NCBI GenBank assembly: GCA_964476185.1
Contig: CAYYZO010000030.1
Location: forward strand, 1-39,878
Direction: 5' to 3'
DNA from: DATNBU01 sp964476185
GTDB lineage: Bacteria; Desulfobacterota; Binatia; UBA1149; CAITLU01
DNA: 39,878 nt
Of the stretch, positions 16,263 to 23,741 are shown piece by piece. The notes under the pieces are model-generated. The model saw nothing but the letters and a program-made list of their open reading frames with translations, was not told where the DNA came from and did no database searches. The position numbers were made by a program, and so were the translations under genes. Every line of letters starts with the position of its first letter. Position 1 is the stretch's first letter.

Positions 16263-16802
16263 ATGTCCAGCGACCGCCCGTTCGAGACCAACGGCATCCA
16301 CCATTTGGCGCTCGTCTGCCGCGACATGGCGCGCACCGTCGACTTCTACACGAAGGTGCTCGGCATGCCGCTGACGAAGACGATCGAGCTGCCGGCGGGC
16401 ATGGGCCAGCACTTCTTCTTCGACTGCGGCGGCGGCAACCAGCTCGCGTTCTTCTGGTTCCCCGACGCCCCCGAGGCCGCGCCCGGGATCTCGGCGCCAC
16501 GCGACCGGCCCGACACCGGCAACGCACTCAGCGCGAACGGCTCGATGAACCACGTCGCGTTCGCGGTTCCTCCCGACCGGATCGACGAGTACGCGCTGCG
16601 CCTGAAGGAAGCGGGGGTGGACTGCAGCATCGTCGTCAACCACGACGACAGCCCGGGGGGCGTCAGCCCGGAGATGAACGACGGCGTGTTCGTGCGCTCG
16701 ATCTACTTCCAGGACCCGGACGGCATCCTGCTCGAGTTCGCGTGCTGGACGCGCGAGCTCGGCCCGGGCGACGTGCGCCACGAACCGGCCCGCGCGCGCT
16801 GA
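16263..16802 (+). CDS. VOC-fold (glyoxalase/extradiol dioxygenase superfamily) protein
   Basis: 179 residues; GAGGAGGG precedes the ATG at 16263, only 10 bases after the previous stop. The first beta-alpha-beta-beta-beta module begins GIHHLALVCRDMARTVDFYTKVLG (metal His13 or His14). The second has SMNHVAFAVPPDRIDEYALRL and ends YFQDPDGILLEFACW, where the His and Glu are the other metal ligands. This is the single-chain two-module VOC layout. Members include glyoxalases, dioxygenases, epimerases and resistance proteins. Its length and motifs fit a one-domain extradiol-type or glyoxalase-like enzyme. Genomic company (FAD monooxygenase, CMD-like protein, second VOC protein) favours a ring-degradation role. 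Confidence 0.85.
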   Translation: MSSDRPFETNGIHHLALVCRDMARTVDFYTKVLGMPLTKTIELPAGMGQHFFFDCGGGNQLAFFWFPDAPEAAPGISAPRDRPDTGNALSANGSMNHVAFAVPPDRIDEYALRLKEAGVDCSIVVNHDDSPGGVSPEMNDGVFVRSIYFQDPDGILLEFACWTRELGPGDVRHEPARAR

Positions 16803-16837
16803 CGCCGCGAGCCGCTCCACGAGGACCCGCATCCGCC

Positions 16838-17485
16838 ATGCCCCGTCTCCGCCAGGTTCCCCGCTCCGAAGCGTCCGCCCCGATCGTGCGGACGATGTAC
16901 GACTTCCTGTTCGACGGCCGCGATCCGGTTTCCGAGCCCGGCACCGCGACGGGCTCGCGCGGCGACTGGTGGACGGTCTTCGCGCTCGTGCCCGACGTGC
17001 TCGAGCACGCGGTCGCCGGCTTCGGCCTGTACCAGAGTTCCCGGCGCAAGCTCGATCCGGTGCTGCGCGAGCTCGGCCAGACGCGCGCCGGCTGGGCGTC
17101 CGGAAGCCAGTTCGTGTACTCGCAGCACTGCAAGTCGCTGCGCAGCCTCGGCGTCGGCGAGGAGAAGATCGAGGCGGTGCCGCACTGGCAGGTCGCGACG
17201 TGCTTCGACGAGCGCGAGCGCGCGGTGCTCGCGTACGCGGACTGCCTCGTGCTCGGCCATGGCCGCGTGCCCGACGCGCTGTTCGCGCGGCTGAAATCGG
17301 AGCTGTCCGACGAGGAGATCCTCGAGCTGACCTACATCACCGCGCTGTACCTGCAGCATGCGGTGATGTCGCGCGCGCTCCGTACCGAGTTCGACGACCG
17401 CGACGAGCCCGTCCGCGAAGTCGCCGCGCCGGACGGGCAGGGCGCGAGGGACATCGGCAGCGACATCAGCCTGCCGAAGAAGTGA
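16838..17485 (+). CDS. Carboxymuconolactone decarboxylase / AhpD-like protein
   Basis: 215 residues from the ATG at 16838, 35 bases after the VOC gene; a weak GAGGA lies somewhat far upstream. The helical core has the family's pattern: a helix ending FVYSQHCKSLRSLGVGEEKI, corresponding to the E..H/C..H stretch that carries the proton-relay and Cys/His residues of CMD/AhpD proteins. This is followed by FDERERAVLAYADCLVL and LSDEEILELTYITALYLQHAVMS. Only one Cys of the AhpD pair is present (QHC), so peroxiredoxin-recycling activity is doubtful. A lactone decarboxylase or structural relative is likelier. It lies between a VOC protein and an FAD monooxygenase, as expected for an aromatic-degradation operon. 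Confidence 0.82.
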   Translation: MPRLRQVPRSEASAPIVRTMYDFLFDGRDPVSEPGTATGSRGDWWTVFALVPDVLEHAVAGFGLYQSSRRKLDPVLRELGQTRAGWASGSQFVYSQHCKSLRSLGVGEEKIEAVPHWQVATCFDERERAVLAYADCLVLGHGRVPDALFARLKSELSDEEILELTYITALYLQHAVMSRALRTEFDDRDEPVREVAAPDGQGARDIGSDISLPKK

Positions 17486-17541
17486 CGGTCCCGCCGGTTC
17501 GCCGGCGTCCCAGGCGATCCGCCGGGGAAGCGGCCCCTCCG

Positions 17542-17633
17542 GTCCAACGGGCGCGGACCCCGAACGGCCGCCGTTCGGTTGGACGGGGACGGCTCGTCGC
17601 GGCTAGATTGGCGCATCCGGGCCGGGTTTGGAC
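17542..17633 (+). promoter_or_regulatory. Nested dyads upstream of the monooxygenase gene
   Basis: CCGAACGG (17560-17567) and CCGTTCGG (17571-17578) form a perfect 8-bp stem with a CCG loop. GTCCAAC (17542-17548) and GTTGGAC (17578-17584) form an outer pair. TTGGAC occurs again at 17628-17633. A TAGATT (17604-17609) lies 19 bases after the TTGGAC at 17579 and could be a -10. The region reads as an operator-rich promoter for the two genes that follow, or as a hairpin ending the preceding transcript. There is no T-tract for an intrinsic terminator. Confidence 0.4.
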
Positions 17634-17732
17634 CCGACGCGCGGCCCGCCGGAGTTTGTCGAGGAGAATCGGCCAGTTACGGCTCCAAGGGGGGCCGCGG
17701 CGGGCCAAGCGCCTCCATTAGATAGCGGAGCC

Positions 17733-19511
17733 ATGCGAACCGAGCGCACCCAGGTCCTCGTCATCGGCGGCGGTCCCGTCGGCCTGTCGACCGCCCTGCA
17801 CCTCAGCCGCCAGGGAGTCGAGACGGTCCTCGTCGAGAAGCACGAGACGACCGCGAGCCATCCGAAGGCTTCCTACTTCAACATGCGGACGATGGAGATC
17901 CTCGCGCGGCTCGGCGTGGCGGGCGACGTCTACGCCACCGCGCTGATGCCGATGGGCGTTTCGTTCTACACGCGCCTGACGGGCTACAAGCTCGGCGTGC
18001 TGTCGGCGATGGACTATCCCGACCACGCGATGCGGATGATCCAGTCCACGTCGACGCCCGGCTGCGTCTCGTCGCAGGTCGTGCTCGAGTCGATCCTTGC
18101 CGGGCACGCGCGGGGCGCGCCGCACGTCGCCGTGCGCTTCGGCCACGAGAAGACCGCGATCGAGCAGGACGACCGCCGCGTGCGCACGACGATCCGCGAC
18201 CGCGCGAGCGGCGAGGACTACGCGATCGAATCCGACTACGTGGTCGCGTGCGAGGGCGTGCGCAGCTCGACACGCGAAGCCTGCGGGAGAACGCTCGTCG
18301 GCCCTCCGCCGTTCGGGCACGTGATCAACATCTACTTCGAGGGCGACGTCGAGAGCCTCGTCGAGGAACGGGACCAGGCGCTGTTCTGGACGTCCACGCC
18401 GAACGCCGTCGGGGCGTTCATCGCGCTCGGCGGCCACCGTCGCCGATGGTGCTTCAACACGCCCTACGACCCGGACAAGGGAGAGAAGCCGCAGGACTTC
18501 ACGACGGAGCGCTGCCTCGGGAAGCTCTACGACGCGTTCGGCACGCGCGACCTCCCGGTGAAGATCCTCGCCGTCGCGCCGTGGGTGCTGTGCGGGCAGG
18601 TCATCGACGAGTACCGGCACGGCCGCATCATGTTCGGCGGCGACACCGCCCACCTGAACATCCCGACCGGCGGGTTCGGCTTCAACACCGGCATGCAGGA
18701 GACCCACAACCTCGCCTGGAAGCTGGCCGCCGTGCTCGGCGGGGTCTCGCCGGATTCGCTGCTCGACACGTACCACGGCGAGCGGCGCCCGGTCGCGGTG
18801 TTCAACGTCGAGAAGAGCCGCGAGAACGCGCTGAACATCCGCCGCACCGGGGCCACGTTCGGCGGCGAGGTGCCCGACAACGACGAGATCGACCTCGACA
18901 CGCCGCGCGGCGCCGCCCAGCGCGCCGAGCGCTCGAAGGCGATCGCCGAGCAGAAGACGCACTTCCTGTTCCTCGGCCAGGAGATCGGCTTCGGGTACTG
19001 GGACTCGCCGATCGTGGTCCCGGACGGCTCGCGCCACTACGCCGAGGAACACGGCGTCGACGATCCGGTGTACGTGTACGTGCCGAACGCGCGGCCCGGC
19101 GCGCGCGCGCCGCACTGCTGGATCGAGGATCGTTCGGGCCAGCGGCGCTCGCTGCTCGAGCTGCTCGACGGCAACTTCGTGCTGCTGACCGCCGGCGCGC
19201 GCGGCGCCGAATGGGCGCGCGACGTGGCCGAAGCCTCGGTGCCGCCGGCGCCGGTCCGCCACTACCACGTCGACCTGCCGGGAGCCGCCGGCGCGGACCT
19301 TCTCGACGCGGACTCGACCTGGCGCGGGTACTACGGCATCGACGCGGACGGCGCGGTGCTCGTGCGGCCGGACGGGCACGTCGCGTGGCGCGCGACCGCC
19401 GGCCCTGGCTCGCATCGCGGCGTCGGCGCCCGCGAGGCGCTGGACATCGCGCTCGGTCGCAGGGAACGGGCTCCAGCCCGAGACGAAACAACGAAGGAGG
19501 CCCACCGATGA
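17733..19511 (+). CDS. FAD-dependent monooxygenase (PheA/TfdB/MhpA-like aromatic hydroxylase)
   Basis: 592 residues from the ATG at 17733 (MRTERTQVLVIGGGPVGLSTALHL). The N-terminal dinucleotide-binding GxGxxG is Gly12-Gly13-Gly14-Pro-Val-Gly17. The FAD ribityl motif is RIMFGGDTAHLNIPTGGFGFN, followed by the family's GMQETHNLAWKLA; the middle DG-type segment reads YVVACEGVRSSTREACG. The C-terminal ~150 residues match the thioredoxin-like tail of phenol hydroxylase-type enzymes. Such single-component flavoproteins use NAD(P)H and O2 to hydroxylate phenolic rings, often giving catechols. The next gene, a VOC dioxygenase overlapping by four bases, would then cleave the ring. It is preceded by a 247-bp dyad-rich region, so it probably has its own promoter. 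Confidence 0.9.
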   Translation: MRTERTQVLVIGGGPVGLSTALHLSRQGVETVLVEKHETTASHPKASYFNMRTMEILARLGVAGDVYATALMPMGVSFYTRLTGYKLGVLSAMDYPDHAMRMIQSTSTPGCVSSQVVLESILAGHARGAPHVAVRFGHEKTAIEQDDRRVRTTIRDRASGEDYAIESDYVVACEGVRSSTREACGRTLVGPPPFGHVINIYFEGDVESLVEERDQALFWTSTPNAVGAFIALGGHRRRWCFNTPYDPDKGEKPQDFTTERCLGKLYDAFGTRDLPVKILAVAPWVLCGQVIDEYRHGRIMFGGDTAHLNIPTGGFGFNTGMQETHNLAWKLAAVLGGVSPDSLLDTYHGERRPVAVFNVEKSRENALNIRRTGATFGGEVPDNDEIDLDTPRGAAQRAERSKAIAEQKTHFLFLGQEIGFGYWDSPIVVPDGSRHYAEEHGVDDPVYVYVPNARPGARAPHCWIEDRSGQRRSLLELLDGNFVLLTAGARGAEWARDVAEASVPPAPVRHYHVDLPGAAGADLLDADSTWRGYYGIDADGAVLVRPDGHVAWRATAGPGSHRGVGAREALDIALGRRERAPARDETTKEAHR

Positions 19512-20110
19512 GCAACGACGACCGACAGTCCCGCCTCGATCCCGCGCGCGGCCGCGTCGCCCCCGTCCAGCTCGCGCACGTCGTGCGCCGCAGCTCGCGC
19601 CTGCGCGAGATGACCGACTGGTACTGTGCCGTGCTGGCGGCCGAGATCGTGCACGCCGACGAGATGCTCGCGTTCCTGACGTACGACGACGAGCACCACC
19701 GCATCGCGATCGCGGCGATTCCCGGCCTGGAGGAGCAGCCGGCGATGGCGGCCGGCACCGACCACATCGCGTTCACCTACGCCGACCTCGGGGACCTGCT
19801 CTACACCTACGAGCGCCTGAAGAAGGCCGGCATCGAGCCGTTCTGGTGCATCAACCACGGCCCGACCACCTCGATGTACTACCGGGACCCCGACGGCAAC
19901 CGCGTCGAGCTGCAGGTCGACAACCTGCCGACGGCCGAATCGATCGACCGCTGGATGAAGAGCGGCGAGTTCGCCGAGAACCCGATCGGCGTCAACTTCG
20001 AGCCGGAAGAGTTGCTCGCGCGTTACCGCAGCGGGGAGCCGCACGATTCGCTGGTCCGGCGTCCGCCGCTGCCCGAAGGGACCTCGCCGCTGGAGATGCT
20101 GCGGTTCTGA
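19508..20110 (+). CDS. VOC-fold extradiol ring-cleavage dioxygenase-like protein
   Basis: 200 residues; AAGGAGG at 19494-19500 precedes the ATG at 19508, which overlaps the monooxygenase stop (ATGA). The three metal ligands of type I extradiol dioxygenases can be placed: His24 (VQLAHVVRRSS), His86 (GTDHIAFTYADL) and Glu134 (NRVELQVDN). YYRDPDGNRVELQVDN is the conserved C-terminal motif. A one-domain length near 200 suggests the small extradiol or biphenyl-type lineage rather than two-domain catechol 2,3-dioxygenase. With the hydroxylase immediately upstream the pair would hydroxylate and then cleave an aromatic ring. The ring substrate is unknown. Confidence 0.85.
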   Translation: MSNDDRQSRLDPARGRVAPVQLAHVVRRSSRLREMTDWYCAVLAAEIVHADEMLAFLTYDDEHHRIAIAAIPGLEEQPAMAAGTDHIAFTYADLGDLLYTYERLKKAGIEPFWCINHGPTTSMYYRDPDGNRVELQVDNLPTAESIDRWMKSGEFAENPIGVNFEPEELLARYRSGEPHDSLVRRPPLPEGTSPLEMLRF

Positions 20111-20187
20111 CGCGGCCCGGTCGCCGGCGGCCGCGAGGAAACGTGGCGAGGCCGAGGCGGGGTCGGGCTTCTCGTGCCGGCATTTCG

Positions 20188-20271
20188 GCCCCGCGCATCC
20201 TTGCGGACGGAAAGTTCCGGATTCCGCGGGCCTGCTTCCGGACGATCGCGGACGGACGCGGGGCTTTTTTT
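20188..20271 (+). terminator. Long-loop terminator-like structure after the ring-degradation genes
   Basis: GCCCCGCG (20188-20195) pairs perfectly with CGCGGGGC (20257-20264), which is followed at once by seven T (20265-20271). The 61 bases between can fold further: TCCGGA occurs twice and is self-complementary, and GCGGACGGA is repeated. It is the best candidate to end the operon that stops at 20110. The long, structured interior is unusual for a plain terminator; a leader element of the next gene is the alternative. Confidence 0.45.
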
Positions 20272-20420
20272 CGGCCCGGCGCCTTCCCCGCGCCGAACCT
20301 TTGAGTGTAAAAAGGATCTTTCCCCGGCGACGGCGCGCGAGTGCCGGGCCATCGCGGGGGCGGGCGGTCCCTTCGGGACGCTCGAAGTTTTTCACGGTCC
20401 GATCGATCGGAGGGGCGGCG
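20272..20420 (+). promoter_or_regulatory. Leader region of the disintegrin-repeat gene
   Basis: A locally AT-rich CCTTTGAGTGTAAAAAGG (arms CCTTT/AAAGG) near 20299-20316 is the only promoter-like spot; TGTAAA could be a -10 without a clear -35. Downstream, GTCCC (20367-20371), loop TTC and GGGAC (20375-20379), extended by GC pairs, form a hairpin followed after eight bases by TTTTT (20388-20392), resembling an attenuator. GGAGGGG (20409-20415) is the ribosome binding site for the ATG at 20421. Confidence 0.35.
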
Positions 20421-23400
20421 ATGCGCGTTCGCCGCCGAAAGGGAGTCGTCATGTTCGAAAAGCTCATCAGGCTGGGCGTTCTGGTTTCGTTTCTCGCGGC
20501 TCTCGCCGCGCCCGCGCCGGCGCTCGCGACGTGCGTGGGCGGCAGCCCGAACGGCGTTCTCGAGGCCGGCGAGGACTGCGATGTCTTCCCCGTCGTTCCG
20601 GGCGATTGCTGCCGCGACAACCTGAACGGCTCGAACGCCTGCAAGTTCGAGGGCTCGGGCACGACGTGCCGGGCCGCCAACGGCATCTGCGACGCGGCCG
20701 AGACGTGCAGCGGCAGTTCGGCCGATTGCCCGGCCGACGTCTTCGCGGATACGACCAAGACCTGTCGCGCTTCCGCCGGCATCTGCGATCCCGTCGAGGT
20801 TTGCTCCGGAACGTCGAACGCCTGCCCCGACAACGCGTTCGCGGCGACGACGACCGTGTGCCGCGCGGCGTCCGGCTCCTGCGACGTGGCGGAGACGTGC
20901 AGCGGAAGCTCGGCCGCGTGTCCCGCGAATGCGTTCGCGGCCTCGACCGTGACCTGCCGTGCCTCGGCCGGCGTCTGCGACGTTGCCGAGACCTGCAGCG
21001 GCGCCTCGGCGACGTGTCCGGCCGACGCGTTCGCGACGACGGCCGTCGCGTGTCGCGGGGCCGCCGGCGTCTGCGACATCGCCGAGTCCTGCACGGGCAC
21101 GGCGGCTTCGTGCCCGGTCGATGCGAAGCGCACCACCGTCTGTCGCGGCGCAGCCGGGATCTGCGACGCGGCCGAGACCTGCGACGGATCGGCGGACGAT
21201 TGTCCGGCCGACGGCCTGCTCGGCACCACGACGGTCTGCCGCGCTGCGGCCGGCGCCTGCGATGCAGCCGAGACCTGCAGCGGCGCCTCCACTTCCTGCC
21301 CCGCCAACGTCGGGGCGGTCGACGGCACGCCGTGCGACGACGGCAAGTTCTGCACGGTCGACGACGCCTGCGCGGCCGGAGTCTGCACCGGCCCCGCGCG
21401 CGACTGCGACGACGGCAGCACCTGCACCGCCGACAGCTGCAGCGAAGCGAGCGGCGGCAGCTGCAAGCACACCACGACGAACAACGGCGGCGCCTGCGAC
21501 GACGGCCATGCCTGCACGACGAACGATTCGTGCAGCGGCGGCGTCTGTTCGGGCGCGCTCGTGGCGGCCGAGACGATCTGTCGCACGGCGATCGGCGGAT
21601 GCGACCTCGACGAATACTGCGACGGCACCGGCCAGGACTGCCCGGCCGACCAGCTGGCCGCCGCCGCCAGCCCCTGCCGCGCCTCCCAGGGCTCGTGCGA
21701 TGTCGTGGAAGTCTGTGACGGCACGTCCGCGAGCTGTCCTGCCGACGCGTACGAGCTCGCCGGTTCGGTCTGCCGTTCCAGCAACGGCGTCTGCGATCCG
21801 GCCGAAGAGTGCGACGGTTCGTCGGCGCAGTGCCCGGCCGACGCGAAGAGCACGTCGGTCTGCCGCTCCACGACCGGTTCGTGCGACGTCGAGGAAACCT
21901 GCGACGGCACGAACGATGCCTGCCCGGCCGACGGGTTCGAGCAGGCCGAGACGCCGTGCCGCGCTTCGGCCGGCGTCTGCGACTCCATGGAAGTCTGTCT
22001 CGGCACCTCGCCGAACTGCCCGGCCGACCTGAAGAGCACGGAGATCTGCCGTCCGTCGGCCGGCGTCTGCGATACGGCCGAGGTCTGCGACGGCACCGCG
22101 AACGCCTGCCCGGCCAATGCGTTCGTCTCCTCGGCGACGCTCTGCCGCGGATCGGCCGGGGTCTGCGACCTCGCCGAGAACTGCACCGGAACCTCGGCCG
22201 CCTGTCCCGCCAACGCGAAGAGCACGTCGGTGTGCCGCGCATCGGCCGGCGCCTGCGACGTGGCCGAGACCTGCGACGGTACGGCCAACGATTGCCCGGC
22301 CAACGGCTTCGTGCAGGCCGAGGAGCCGTGCCGCGCTTCGGCCGGCGTGTGCGACTTCATGGAAGTCTGCTCGGGCTCGTCGGCGAACTGTCCTGCGGAC
22401 GCGAAGAGCACCGCGGTGTGCCGTGCGTCCGCCGGGGCGTGCGACGCGGCCGAGAGCTGCGACGGAACGGCCAACGCCTGTCCGGCCGATGCGTTCGTCT
22501 CGTCGGCGACGCTCTGCCGCGCCTCCGCCGGCGTCTGCGATCTCGCGGAGAACTGCAGCGGCACGTCGGCCGCCTGTCCGGCGGATGCGAAGAGCACGTC
22601 GCTCTGTCGAGGTGCGAGCGGCGTCTGCGACACCGCGGAAACCTGCAATGGCACGTCGAACGACTGCCCGGCCGATGCGTTCGCCGGGTCGGGGACGCTC
22701 TGTCGCGCCTCCGCCGGCGTCTGCGACCTGGCCGAGAACTGCAGCGGCAGTTCCGCGTCTTGCCCGGCCGACGCGAAGAGCTCGGCCCAGTGCCGTGCGG
22801 CCTCGGGCGTCTGTGACGTGGCCGAGTCGTGTGACGGCACTGCTGACGCCTGCCCGGCCAACGGCTTCGCGCCGACCGCCACGGTCTGCCGCGCCGACGC
22901 CGGCCAGTGCGACGTCGCGGAAAACTGCTCCGGCACCTCGACGTCGTGCCCGGCCGATGCGTTCGTCGCCAACGGCACCGCCTGCGACGACGGCCTGTTC
23001 TGCACCGAGGGCGACGAGTGCACCGGCGGCAGCTGCAGCGGTTCGGCGCGCGACTGCTCGGACGACGACGTCTGCACCGACGACGCCTGCAACGAGCTGA
23101 CCGACGAGTGCGAGAGCATGAACAACGGCGCCGCGTGCGACGACGGCGTGTTCTGCAACGGCGCGGACACGTGCAGCGGCGGCTCGTGCTCGATCCACGC
23201 CGGCGATCCGTGCGACGGCGCCGACGGCGACGGCGACTGCAGCGAGACCTGCGACGAGGACGCCGACGCCTGCACGGCCGACGACCCGGACGAGAGCTCC
23301 TGCACGGATCTCGACTCCTGCACGATCGGCGACGAGTGCGTCGCCGGCGAGTGCGTGCCGGGCGAGGTCACCGATCCGGAGTGCATCCCGACGACCACCA

Positions 23401-23726
23401 CGACGACGTCGACGACCACGACGACGACGGTGCCGGACACGACGACCACGACGCTGGTCATCGACACGACCACGACGACCGTGGTCCTCGAGACGACGAC
23501 CACCACCCTCGAGCCGGCGCCGCTGTGCGGCGACTACGACGGCAACGGCCAGCTGCAGGCGAGCGATGCGCTCGCGGTGCTGCGCGCCGCGGTCCAGCTG
23601 ATCGAGTGCGAGCTGTGGATCTGTGATTACACCGGCGACGGCCAGATCAAGACCGTGGACGCGCTGGCCGTGCTGCGCGCCGCCGTCGGACTGCCCAGCA
23701 ACCCGAACTGCCCGCCGGCGCCCTGA
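20421..23726 (+). CDS. Secreted disintegrin-like cysteine-repeat protein with poly-Thr linker and dockerin
   Basis: 1,101 residues from the ATG at 20421 (GGAGGGG 5-7 bases upstream); an ATG at 20451 with GGGAG is an equal alternative. The signal peptide is LIRLGVLVSFLAALA ... APALA. After a short Cys-rich lead come 22 units of about 30-32 residues (nt 20667-22973). Their consensus is CR..AGVCD.AE.C.GTS..CPAD, with spacing C-x6-C-x5-C-x6-C. The same spacing and residues (CR, CD, E, CxG, CP) occur in the second half of ADAM/venom disintegrin domains. Seven units, then a CDDG..CT-type module, then fifteen units and a second such module. A Thr-rich linker (about residues 990-1030) leads to a dockerin with two calcium loops, DYDGNGQLQASDALAVLRAA and DYTGDGQIKTVDALAVLRAA. 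The first half of the disintegrin domain and any RGD loop are absent. An extracellular or surface role in adhesion or complex assembly is inferred. Confidence 0.85.
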   Translation: MRVRRRKGVVMFEKLIRLGVLVSFLAALAAPAPALATCVGGSPNGVLEAGEDCDVFPVVPGDCCRDNLNGSNACKFEGSGTTCRAANGICDAAETCSGSSADCPADVFADTTKTCRASAGICDPVEVCSGTSNACPDNAFAATTTVCRAASGSCDVAETCSGSSAACPANAFAASTVTCRASAGVCDVAETCSGASATCPADAFATTAVACRGAAGVCDIAESCTGTAASCPVDAKRTTVCRGAAGICDAAETCDGSADDCPADGLLGTTTVCRAAAGACDAAETCSGASTSCPANVGAVDGTPCDDGKFCTVDDACAAGVCTGPARDCDDGSTCTADSCSEASGGSCKHTTTNNGGACDDGHACTTNDSCSGGVCSGALVAAETICRTAIGGCDLDEYCDGTGQDCPADQLAAAASPCRASQGSCDVVEVCDGTSASCPADAYELAGSVCRSSNGVCDPAEECDGSSAQCPADAKSTSVCRSTTGSCDVEETCDGTNDACPADGFEQAETPCRASAGVCDSMEVCLGTSPNCPADLKSTEICRPSAGVCDTAEVCDGTANACPANAFVSSATLCRGSAGVCDLAENCTGTSAACPANAKSTSVCRASAGACDVAETCDGTANDCPANGFVQAEEPCRASAGVCDFMEVCSGSSANCPADAKSTAVCRASAGACDAAESCDGTANACPADAFVSSATLCRASAGVCDLAENCSGTSAACPADAKSTSLCRGASGVCDTAETCNGTSNDCPADAFAGSGTLCRASAGVCDLAENCSGSSASCPADAKSSAQCRAASGVCDVAESCDGTADACPANGFAPTATVCRADAGQCDVAENCSGTSTSCPADAFVANGTACDDGLFCTEGDECTGGSCSGSARDCSDDDVCTDDACNELTDECESMNNGAACDDGVFCNGADTCSGGSCSIHAGDPCDGADGDGDCSETCDEDADACTADDPDESSCTDLDSCTIGDECVAGECVPGEVTDPECIPTTTTTTSTTTTTTVPDTTTTTLVIDTTTTTVVLETTTTTLEPAPLCGDYDGNGQLQASDALAVLRAAVQLIECELWICDYTGDGQIKTVDALAVLRAAVGLPSNPNCPPAP
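20667..22973 (+). repeat. 22 tandem disintegrin-half repeats, including three 372-bp super-repeats
   Basis: Units are about 90-96 bp and in frame throughout. Units 1-7 span 20667 to about 21317 and units 8-22 span 21579-22973; the gap holds a different Cys module. From 21861 the array shows a four-unit period: 21861-22232 (units 11-14), 22233-22604 (15-18) and 22605-22973 (19-22). The unit starts are exactly 372 bases apart. Telltale linkers recur in order: GFEQAE/GFVQAE, LKST/AKST, AFVSS, AKST. The last super-unit is the most diverged. This implies recent block duplication inside the gene. Confidence 0.88.
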
Positions 23727-23741
23727 CGCCGGTCCCGACCT

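Noticed and set aside
13034..16336. An 1,100-codon minus-strand frame opposite the secreted haem protein
   Set aside because: Arg/Asp/Val-rich shadow; the plus strand has a signal peptide, ribosome binding site and CxxCH motifs.
12886..16374. An 1,162-codon plus-strand frame offset from the haem protein gene
   Set aside because: Arg/Ala/Gly-rich out-of-frame translation covering the end of one gene and the start of the next; no motif.
20667..22973. Regular ~93-bp periodicity resembling a CRISPR array
   Set aside because: Units are in-frame, divergent and code for conserved Cys residues; there are no identical short repeats with unique spacers.
19331..23506. A 1,391-codon minus-strand frame with repeated SQTPAEARQ-like text
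   Set aside because: It is the antisense shadow of the disintegrin-repeat array, running on through two real plus-strand genes. It has no start signal and its repeats mirror the Cys units.
20421..23726. Metallothionein-like or antifreeze-type Cys repeat
   Set aside because: Cys spacing and the invariant CD, E, CxG and CP residues fit the disintegrin half-domain better, and large parts are not metal-thiolate dense.
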